From Phoronis australis (Eukaryota; Phoronida; Phoronidae): a stretch of DNA of 43,446 nt. Under the pieces are notes generated by a model. That model worked only from the letters and a program-made list of their open reading frames with translations. It ran no database searches and had not been told where the DNA came from. Location: positions 126,001 to 169,446 of the forward strand of contig NMRA01000623.1 of the NCBI GenBank assembly GCA_002633005.1, read 5' to 3'. A program made the position numbers and the translations under genes. The first letter of the stretch is position 1, and every line of letters starts with the position of its first letter. Below, piece by piece: positions 27,549 to 39,500 of this stretch.

Positions 27549-30500
27549 CTGTGAACAGCAATTGGCAATACATAATTAATATGTAAACAAATAAACATGT
27601 AAAAAAGCATATGTAAGGTTTTTGTAAGATTAACACCTTAATTTCAAAGGAATGGTGTCCTGTAAACTTTCTTCAAATGCAAACAAGAACATTTACTAAA
27701 ATTTACACTGACCAAATGCTCGGAATGTTGCCACTGATTGGTTGAACTCATCTGCTCAATACAAACTGTTAATAGTAAGAGTAAAAATTTCGTTACTCCT
27801 TAGTTTTTTGAAACTTGGCGAATTAAAAATTCACTGTTCCATCATAATGGGTTTTAAATTGATGAAGCTTAGCTGAACTATTCTAACAAATTGTCTTCAG
27901 AACTTGCTCACGAGTACTAGACAAATACAGGAAACTAGTCATAGTCAGACCAGTATACCACTCACCAACAAAAAAACTTTAATCCACAATTCTGAAATAT
28001 TTTTGGAGCCATACTCTAGATTACACATTGCAGGACAGGCTGCAGAAAGCCAAGTGTTCCCAGCTGCCGTCTTACTTACATCGACATCAGTATTATTCAG
28101 GCCTCGGCTGAACAGCACCAGGATCATGTCAGTGGGTAAAGTCACAGACGGTGGAACAGTCAGTACCTGCGCCAGCAACACATTGTACAACTCGTTCACA
28201 CACACATGGTCACTGTACGGGGCTGGGGGGCGGTCTGCGCTTTGCTGGATACTCGGCACTAATTCTAGTGTTACCCTCGACATCTCCTGCAGAAAATTGA
28301 ACTGAGACTAAGAAACACATGACGTGCTGTTTGCTCACACACAAGTTGTAACTGACCCCTTGGCCTCAGCATCATTCAAAAAGCAAGGGTCATAATCTTA
28401 TTAACTCTTCACTGAAGCCACACAAATTATTAACATTTGTTGACAATTCTTAGTAGGAGAAACAATTTAAACGTTATTAGGTGAGAAGAAAAACCTAAGA
28501 ACTGGAGTGAAGGAATCAATGGCTGTGATTCAGTAACTGAACAGACTGAGTTCCAAAGGGCGTCATCAGAGTTTTTATATTTTACTTATTGAATGAGAAT
28601 GCATTTTTATTTTATTTCGTTTGTTGGATAAATTTCGAGAAGGTGTCCTGTTTAGTTGATGACAGAGGACACAATAAGAGCAAAGTACATCATTGCTCTC
28701 TGGCACTTTCTGGGCTAAAATCTATTATTGTAAATTGTAATTTTTCGTACGAAAGCTGACAAGTTAGCGGGAAATGCACCAATACAAGGCGCCCTCAGAT
28801 TGGGAGAGTGAGATTCTTGGAGCGCTTAGAGAGGTGAAGCCACAGGAGAATGGAGATGCAATTGACAGAATGCAACTGTTTGGACATGAGAGAGGCTGTA
28901 GTGTTGATAGCCGGTTGCATGGCCTGGCAATACGAATGTGTAATCAGCAGTTGGTTGGAGTGGTTAGTCAAAGGACATTGTCTGACTTGATGACGTGGAA
29001 AGCCGAGCATCTATGGGTCTGCCCCGAGTGTGACAACGCTGGTACTGCACCCAAGTAACCAAGTATTTTTTGTAATAAACATCAAAAAACACGTATTTAC
29101 GTGGTAGGCTGGGAATACCTTGAGATACCCTAGCCTGGTAATTAGCAACTTATAAGTTCTAAAATAGTTTCAGACAGTGAAAAGTCTTAACTTTATGAAG
29201 TTTTGCATATACTGCTCATAGACCAAACAGATAGGTTCAGGCAAGCTGGTGCTACAAATTACTGACTACATAATGACGATCGTTAAACAAGAGCAAACAG
29301 GTCCAAGGACAAGTTGACGTATTGGATCTGTTTGTATCTTTATGTTCAAGTACCAGTCTACACATTAGATCTGTTCGTATCTTTACGTCCAAGAACATGT
29401 ACAATTATTGCACCTGTTCATATCTTCAGGTCCAAGGACACATCTACATATTGCATCCGTTCGTGTTCAAAAGTTCAAGTACACATCTGCATATTACATC
29501 TGTTCATACCTTTACCTTCAGGTCCTAAAACATGAACAAATGTTGCACCTGTTCTTATCATGTATGCAATTCCATAGTTTGTTTCTCACCTCAAAATGTG
29601 CGTCTTTGATTTGACTAGAACAGCTGTACAAAACTTCCTTTAAACCTTGAAATAAAAACGAAGTATAAACCAAATGACATACCTTTATATATGTACACTT
29701 AACTTCTTAACATAATACATCTTACCATGTAATCACACCTCCTACTTAGCCAACAAGACAACTATAAGCCCACTTATCTATGGCAATGTTTCCTTAATAC
29801 CATGCCTTGAGCAACACATCTGTGCTATGAGGACACATGACCATTGTATCACTAGTCTCAACAAATATTATCATATCTAACGGTGTTTGTGAAAAGCGCA
29901 TCTCTAAACCAACCACAAGACAGCGTTTAATGAAACCATTTTTAAATGAGAACTTCATAACAGGTTTCGAAGATTCTGATCGTTTCCTTATAAGCATGCG
30001 TGAAAATCAAGAATAGGCCATAATTCAAAAATACGATTGAATTGCAAAACATGGACGATATGTGATATTCCACTTCATAAGTATCTTTTTTGAGAAAATT
30101 TGGTCAACAAAATCCAACTAGAAATGTAAGAGTTGAGCTAAGAACATTTCTCTGCGCAGACGGAATGATGCCTGTCATTACTATATCCCCTTTGCCTTTG
30201 ACGGGGGATAATACGCACACACAAGCAGCACTACACAACACACCTAGCTGGTAACATTAAACATTACAGATTTGACAGACAAACACGTACACTTTAAAGC
30301 AGCCAATGTTGTGTCTTTATTCACAAGAGGATTCTTGTGACCTTGACCTGTCATCGACTCTACGGGAGCGCAGCTGTGCTTCCTTTTTCTACTTCCAGGC
30401 ACAGAAATTAACTAAAAGAGAATTTTCAAGAATTTTATTACATGTCTCTGAATTATATGTTTTGAGTCCGCAACGATGAAACCAGGGTCTATGACCACCA

Positions 30501-33500
30501 TATTCGAGACATGATTTGAAAATTGACCAATCATGTGGCAGACGTTCAATTTTCACGCAATCTGATTGGTCCATTTTTAAATCGAGTCTCATGAAAACTT
30601 TTATTGCCACAGGCCGAAGTAATGCAGGGATGCAGTTGATACTCCTTCCCCATATTAACATTAGTGAGATAACAAATATCCTGGATGTGGCTATGGTGTC
30701 ACTTATACCTAAATGTATATGTAGCGGCATATCGATATATACATAGTGTATCAACCTTAACTGTGTATCTCTTAGCCCTGCGTTCTCCACTGAAATCAAC
30801 AAAATGTTAGTTTAAGATACACAAACCTTGACTGTATCTTTCTTAGGCATGATATCTCCGATAAAATGTACAACAAGTTGGTCCATAACACCAGCAAGGC
30901 CACTGAGAGGTCCAAGTGTAGCAGCACAGCAACGTATTGTATCATACAGCTGACTTCTCACACAACTAGAAGTATTCAGAAGATAATGAGGTGTCATATA
31001 AGCATTAACACAACTGGAAGTTGACACAATTATTACAGGTGATAAGGAAGCACTTACTGTAACCAGTTCATTGCGCGTTGAGGGTAATAGACTGGTTATA
31101 ATTATCCAATATTTTGGGGAGAAAAACAAGGAAACAAGAAAATGAAAAAACGTTAGGTCAAGGAGAACAATTGGTCGCAAATACTTAATTTAAGGGCACA
31201 ATTTACTGACAAGGTGAAAGTCACACATAATGCACAACCACGGCAAGGTCTTACTCTACTTCGTTGTCACCAGTTTTGAAGTGGAATTTGCACGCTAACT
31301 CCTGATTGCTTGGCCAAATTAGTTAGAAACCAACATATAGCAACGATGTGAATATGAAGTAGGTTGGAAATTGCCAAACGTTTTTAAGAACGAGTTTTGT
31401 GACAAAAATGATCCGACGCAAGTCATTAAACCGTGTCCAGTAAGTACTGTGACATGGTGCTGGGGAATGACACTCCATGATGCAGGCTATGTGAGCCCGC
31501 GAGGTATGTCATTAGTGCAAAGGTCACCAATTTGCAGAATTTTTGGTTTTAACATTTACAAGCTGTTAATGAACACAACTACACTTTATTTAGCGTGAAT
31601 TATGTAAAAACAGCGGTGTCGCTTAGTTCCTGAGATATACATTAGCATAGTTAGGACCATGCAAATACACCTTTAAGCAACCAATAACCTGTCCTACTGC
31701 CAAGACTGTCCATAAACAAATCATATTCACATGCAAATCAGTAGCTGAACATGTTCAATAACAATCCTTATCATGCAGACAGTCTTACACACTAGGTATA
31801 GAACACCTTGTGATGGGGGGTGACAAATTAGCCAACAAAAACTCCCCTCACAATCTTCACACAAACAGTGTTTTCGGACTGTCAAACAAACTGCCTTGTG
31901 TCACCTAAGAGAATGTGGTTTACAAGTGGGTGAGCTGGTCACTCGTCACTCAAAGCTGACTTCGTACACAGTGGTGGATCTAAGATTACACGAGTGGGCT
32001 GTAACTGAAACGGCCAATGGACATTTTATTTTCATTGTCATGATCCCTACCCCCTAAATCCACCTATAATACATTACCTGAAGTCATTCTGTTGCCCGCA
32101 CACCTCAGTTACAGTCCATGTTAACAGTCTTACTACCATGTAGGTGACAGTTAGACTGTGGATAACCATGTTCTTTTTACATCTGCAATTACAAACAGGT
32201 GATACATGCAACAATACTTGGAAAGAGCTATAAGGAGATTTTTCCTTTCTTTCAAATAATTAGCCAGACGTTCTCTGCGACAGATGGCTTAATGCATTTG
32301 TTAGACTGTCTGGATGGGAAGGGTCACAGACCGTCACCAAAATTTAAAAATATGAAGGCGATCATATGTTGCGGAATACCATTAATTTCTTGTGAAATCG
32401 GCACGTGACAGGCTTTGGTATTTTTAACAAAAGCAAAGTGCTAAAATGCGCCCACAAGTTAAATCCATCTGAAATAAGGCAAGTGCTATCATCTCCTTGT
32501 TAGAAACTTGTTTGCCGAACTCCATTAACATCCACCGAGGTACTTGGCATACATAGAGGCTAATGTTAAAAAATAAAATAATTGCAACTAGGGTCACAGC
32601 CATGGTTGAATCTATTAGAAAAGTAGCTTGAATACAGAATCAAAGTTAACACTATGGTATATAAATTTTGTACCTTATCATCAAACCTGTGACCAGCTCA
32701 AGAGCACCATGGTATATAATGGGTAAAACAATGGTGAGGACAACTCGCTCTGACGTTGGCTGAACCATCTACAATTGGATTACAGTGTTACAGTTAATAG
32801 TTATACTCCTGCGTTTGATAAGCACTGTGAGGAGTACTGAGAAACTTGTTAGTTAGTCTCCAAATCAAGTATTTAATTTTAGAAAAACAATACAAAAGAC
32901 AAAAAATAATGTCCACTAAGACATATGAGCAGAGCAGGGAAACAATTATCGAGAGGAAATGTTCCACAAGGGGGGTTAAGTCTACATTGACTGATGCCAT
33001 ACTAAGACAAGATCCACATTTGCAATCAGTCTAAAGACACCATTGGACAAATTCTTTCAAACAATAATGTCTTAGAACAAAACTAATAAAGCCCCTAACC
33101 ATTTGTTTACAAGACAGCGAAGTGGCCCGTACTGCTGTGTCCAGGATATCATCAGTCGGTATTTTGATCAAGATATCTAAAGGCAGAGTCAACAGAGATT
33201 TGAGGTAAAGACAGATATTCTTGAAGCGTGTAGCCAGACACACACTTCGACTGGGTTCCTCCCCTGGCGCACCATCTAACTTCAGTGGTTCACTAACTAG
33301 CCTCTCTGCTGTGCTATCTGAAACAAGTTAAAATTAAGTTGAACTTGGCATGCATATACAAGCAAAAATATGAACTTACAACTGAAAAGCTTGCGCTCAT
33401 AACCAGATTTGATGACCATTTCAGCACTAATGTCATGACAATCTATTTCCCATCAGATTATTCTAAACTTTTGAGAACTGAATAGCACCAACCATTATCA

Positions 33501-36500
33501 GGATTGGCTTCATGACCACCTTACTTTCCTTAAGATTGTGTAAGAGAGAGGGCAGTTCCTCAAAGCACCTGTGTAATTTCAACTGAGTAAGTGTTCACGC
33601 AATAGGAAAACTTAACTTGTACACATAACAACCCAATCACAGCTCTTAGTAACACCAAAATAAACTTAAGTAATACAGAATATTTGAATAAAGGAGCACT
33701 TTCAAAAATACTGACAAGCTACCGTGCTTCCATAGACATGACTTACAAGCACTAAACCGTATTTGTGATTGCCCGCTCTATTCTGTCCATCGACACAAAC
33801 CTTCTAAATGGAGATGTTCAACCAACTCATCCAGTACTTGATTGAGAGTGACTATCAGTGTATCACATGACGCCAACCATGCCTCGGTATGTTTAATACC
33901 ACGACTACCACCGCCACCGCATACAGGTAATGAAGCATACAGCTGGGCTCCAACAGTAGTCACCTGGCTGAGTGGGTGGTCCAGCAGGCTCACAGCAAGT
34001 GTCTCTAGTCTGTGTTTAAATGGTCCACATGGCCCAGGGAACAATGAAACACACGATGACAGGCACTCCAGAGAGTACATCAACCACTGAAATGGAAACG
34101 GGTTCGGAAATGCTCTGAAATTTTTTTAGAAACTGACAAGACTGGTGACTGATTACCAAAGCACTTGGTACATAGTACAATGAGACATTTATAGTGACAA
34201 CAGTGATAAGTGAAGTGGTACAGCTAAGCAATCTATGTTGGTCATAAGGGCCATTCAGAGCGTAGAAATGAGCCCACCAATGCAGTGCAAACAGTGTGCT
34301 TATAGGGGTGTTTATTTGTATCATAAAAATGGCCACTAGATGGTGCAAAACACTTCGAATCCATCAAAAAACGGGAAAATGTCACTTCTTTTTAACAGAA
34401 AGCTATTTACCACATTTCATGAAAATCCGTCAAGGGTCTTAAGAGAAACAGAGGAATACGGAAAAAATGAAATTGCCACTAGGGGGCAGAGTATTCGTCG
34501 GATCCGTCTGAAAGTTGTCGTCTTCCGTTGTCAACTTCACATTAATACACTTGCTAAATTTCATAATGATCCGGCAGAGGGCTTAGGAGATACAGCTAAG
34601 GGCGCAAAAAAAATCAAAACTGCCAGTAGGAGGCGCCACAGTAATTGAAGTCGGAAAATCATCGTCAACCGTCCTCTTCGCACTAAGAGCATATAAGCCG
34701 ATTTTCACAATCATCCTAAGAGTGGTTTGGTTGACAGAGGGCGAACACCAAAAACAGACTAGAAAATAGAAAATGGCCACTACATGGTGTAAAATAAGTC
34801 GAATCTGTCTGAAAACTAAAAAATGTTGTCGTTTCTTTAAACAAAGCTATTTACTAAATTTCATGAAAATTCGTCAAGAAACTTCAAAGAAACAGAGGAA
34901 AACGGAAAAAAAAATAAAATTGCCACTAGGGGGCACAGCGTTCGTCGGATCCGTCTGAAAGTCGTCGTCTTCCGTTGTAAACATCAACTAAAAACGTGCT
35001 AAATTTAATAAAGATCTTGCAGAGGGCTTAGGAGATACAGGTATGGGCGCAATAAAACAAAACTGCCACTAGAGGTGCCACAGTAGTAGTCATCTGTTGT
35101 GTATTGACAATGGTACTTGTGGTTTTCCTTAGAATATAGTCACGTGGTAGTAATTGAGCAACCCGACGTAAGAGCGTAACTTCGATACGTTGCGCGGAGC
35201 GGGTGCCTGCACAATCGCTGTGACTTTCTCTTTCGTGGGGCGTATGCCTGCCCCGCCCAGGCGGTGTCCCAAATAAGTGACCGTTGTTTGGTTGAACACG
35301 CATTTTTCCCTTTTCAAACGAAACCCATTGTTCTTGAGACGTTTCCAAACCTGTTCCAGGTTGGCCTTATGCTCAGCCGCGTTACGACCAGCCACCAAAA
35401 TGTCATCTAAATACTCAGTGCACATAGGAATACCTCGCACTACCTGTTCCATGGTACGCTGAAACAGACCGGGGGCAGTGGATATCCCGAACGGAACGCG
35501 GGTGTATGCTAATAATCCATGACTCAGAGTGTTAAAAAAAACAGTGCAGGTGGTATGATGTCATTTGCGGTGCATCACACGTGTGCAGGCCTCATGGTTG
35601 GGCCCATTGCACAAAACACCTGAGTGTTGAGGGTAACTTTCGGACTTTTGCGGAGGATCAGATAACTCCAACTGTTGATATGTGTGGCTTAAGTCCAGCT
35701 TACAGTATTTCTGACCACCGGCAAGTTTGGTAAAGAAATCGTCTATTCGTGAAATAGGGTGCTTATCGACCAATCCAGCCTTGTTCAACATGGAATGATA
35801 ATCACCACAAATGCGAACATCGCCGGAGTTTTTCAAGACGGGAACCACGGGCGTAGCCCACTCCGACGAGCTCACTGACTTCAACACCCCGTCACTGATT
35901 AATTGTTTCAACTCCGATTCGACTTTTTCACATAAAGCTTATGGACTGGGCGTGCCTTCAGATAGACGGGTGGGGTCTCCGGATTGACATTTAAAGACAC
36001 CTGCCCTCCAGAGTATTTCCCTAATTCGTCACGGAAAAGTTCCTTGTAACATTGCAAAACAGCTAACTCGTGCACATTATTTGTGGCCTTGTACACTTGT
36101 TTCCAGTCCAACCGCAAACGATTAAGCCAATTACGCCCTAATAGACTTGGGCCCGATTTTGTGACCAGTAGGGAGAGTCGATACTCCTGATTATCTTGAG
36201 TCACGTTGACCTCGGCCTCACGTGACCGGACTTCCGCACCCCCATAGCCGACAAGTATGACGTGTGAGTCTACAAGGGGCTCGTTATTTGAGCAAATGTT
36301 TGACCACACATCTTCATTGACCACACTGAACTTAGCGCCAGTGTCTAGTTCAATAGTAATTGATAGTAATGTCCACCATATGTGACGGATCAGCACTGGG
36401 TGTGGACTTGCTGTCTATGCGATACAGATTGTTGTAAACAATCGAGCGATCTGATTGATCACTTCCGAGCCAATTCGTTGAATTGGCCCTACCTCGTTGA

Positions 36501-39500
36501 GGCTTTGCGGTCGGTTATGAGCGATATTGAGACTGAACACACCAGTAATCAGATCCGTCCGAAAGTCGTTGCCGTCTGTTGTCAACATCATATAAATACA
36601 CTTACTAAATTAAGTAAAGATCCTTCGAACAGTATAGAAGATACAGCCATAGGCGCAAAAAAACTGCCACTAGGAGGCGCCACAGTAGACGAAATCATCG
36701 GAATATCATAGCCAGCCGTCCACTTCATCATTCACTGAATATGTTAACCAAAGAGATTCTGACCACAATTTGACCTATGATTGCTCTGCAGCAGACAGCT
36801 TCACGTAGTTGTACATAGTCTCTAAGGTGTCACTGTTCTCTGTCTGGTTTCGAGATAAAATCAACATGACAGGCAGCAATTCAGTTATTGGTAAGTAAAC
36901 ATGGAACTGTAGCGTATTAAGTGTTTGACAAAGCATCAGGAGATCCAAACAAAGACAAAGTAATCAATTGTGTTATAGCAGTAGTTATATACATGAACAA
37001 TAGCGCAATAACAACATCATTAAAAACAATTGCATAACAGTTTATTCCCTTTCAGAAACTAAAGGACTTGGAACAGACTTTTAAGAAATGAAGCTCGTTT
37101 TTTCACAACTTGAAATGAGAAATCACGGGCCTTGGACAATGAAGAACAAAACAAGTTTCTGTCTACATAACATACCTGCTCATCAGCATCAAGCAGAGTG
37201 GTGATCAATTTAGGAATGACTGTCGTCGAAATTTCACGTTTGATTTCTGCAAATGAAGTCACGTGTTCCAGTAGGGCTTGAAGGTTATGGCAGTCGAGTC
37301 TCTTCACTAGAGGAGGATCATGTGACTGTAATACAAGACAGCCATTGGTCTGATTTCCTTCAAAATTACATGGGCATGTATTGTTTAGAAAATTCCCATG
37401 TCTAGAATGAAAGTCTGAGGTTTTCACACTGAAGAATTTGCACACCTGTACATACCTGTAGAGACTGTAGCAGCAAACCACACCATTTCACTGCATTCTG
37501 CATGAACACTTCAGACGAACACTGTTTTATGAGTGACTTCAAGACGAACAAACTTTTCAATCTGGAAAGAGAGGTAAAAAGAAAAAAGGCCTCACATTTT
37601 CAGGTACATTGAAGACTATACACAATATTTACACAGTCAGCTGAATGTCTTGGAAAAACTTTAAGCCAAACTCATGTATTCAACAAATACACACATAAAA
37701 TACCAACAAACTAAGAAAAGAAGCATTTTAATATATTTTTAGCTACAGACTGTAATAGACTGTTCCAAGTTGAACTATAAATATGACAGATCGAACAGAG
37801 GGAGGCAGACTCACTATGGGGGATAACACGCTACAAGGTTCATTAAAAACAACCGGACAAGTAATATTCTGTACTTTGACAATAATATTTTTTTCATTGT
37901 TCTTCTAACCTGTGTGTCTGTCACAATGTGCTATAAAGTAATGAGTCACGCAGCTTTGCAATGTTATGACATCATGGATGAAATATAGTTCCATCCCCCA
38001 GAAGCAACATTAAACCTACACTAGTTTTCAGAGTGTATTTACCTCTTGTTATATGAGTTCAGTCCGCTGTTAACTTGACCAATTACATCAGTGATGTTAT
38101 CACTATCCTAGAATCACATATAAACAAAAATACACCATGACAAAGAATGGCAACAATGTGACTGATGTGTACAGAAGTACAAAACTAGTGTACTGAACAT
38201 CATGTTCATGACTCTAAAAATGTTGGTGGTGCACCTGCACAGACAGCTTCTATTGAAAACTTGTCCAGCATTCATTCTACCGCCCAATTCATGTATCCAT
38301 GTTTCATTTTACTGTATACTAAAGAAAAATAAATAAATTTTCAAAAAGGATTCCTTTTAACCTGTCAACTAATGACTAAATTTTTCAGTGATTTAGATAT
38401 TTAGTAATTGCCAAGAATACCCGACCCGGGAATCGAACCGGTGACCCCCATAAAACAGGCGAGCATGCTAACCACTCAGCTACTAGGCAATTGCTCGTTA
38501 GTGAGTAGCTAACATAGGCTCATATGGTTCACTGGAAGCACATCTACGACTTTCCCCCCTTTCCTATGGAACAGGCACGCCACCAGGAAGGTGAAGACCA
38601 CATTGCCTCGCATACAGGTCATCAACTTCCCTTGGTACCTTTAATATCACAACACAGGTGAACACAAGGTTGTCCCTCATTCAGGTCCTCGACTTCCGGA
38701 ACTTTTTACCATCACCATCCATGCGTGCCGTACGAGGTACCCGGGTACTATACGCCACTGCTTCATTGGTAGATCATCGGTTTGCCGATTTTGCCATTTG
38801 TAGTAATAGCCATGATTACACAACCCTAGAATCGAACCAGCCACCCCCATAAAACTGGCAAGCATGCTAACCATTCAGCTAATAGGCAATTGCCTGTTAG
38901 CGAGTAGGTAACAGTAACAAAGGCTCATATGATTCAATGGAAGCACATCTACAACAGGTATCAACCAGCTGCTCTACAGGTTTTAAAATTAATGCATGGA
39001 TAACCCAAGAACATCACTTGTTTACTGTGAGATATGTTAACTTATTCCTTCAAAACTCTTCAAGTAACTATTTAGTAAATTTTCTGCAAAGTAAATTGCT
39101 AATTGGTTGGTAGACTAGGTATTGTTCTAAATCCCCCTCGACCCACAACCCCCTCTACCCATGACCCACGACCCCCTCGACCAACGACCCCCTCGACCCA
39201 CAAGCTGAGGCAATACAGGTATTTTTGCGCTTTATACATATTTCAAAATCTTATTACGTCGCTGAGTAACTTTCCTTGAAGACGTGGAACAGAGAGGCTG
39301 ACGATCATTGGCCTTGCAGAATTTTGCGAAAATAAAAGCAAAGAAAAGCACATTCACGTAAGAAAATCGAAGACTCTGATGAAAAAGCTCCGAACAATTG
39401 CTGAAGTGTTGTCTGAGATGAAATCAGTGTAATTCTCAGTCAAATACTGGGTATTTCATCATTGTTCATACTTCATAGTCGCCGATTTTGTCTCTATTGT

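Noticed and set aside
26986-27579. 197-residue open frame on the plus strand
   Set aside because: Exact shadow of the PELP1 terminal exon on the other strand.
31058-31091. 34-nt candidate PELP1 micro-exon with a perfect GTAAGT donor
   Set aside because: Inserting it between exons 8 (ends phase 2) and 9 (starts with one base) breaks the frame; skipping it gives a continuous match to PELP1.
34340-34648. 102-residue plus-strand open frame
   Set aside because: It consists of repeat sub-blocks that recur at 34772 and 36540, so it is repeat DNA.
38402-38490. Functional tRNA gene on the minus strand
   Set aside because: A- and B-box are present but the acceptor stem does not pair and a diverged second copy has the same flanks, so a repeat is more likely.
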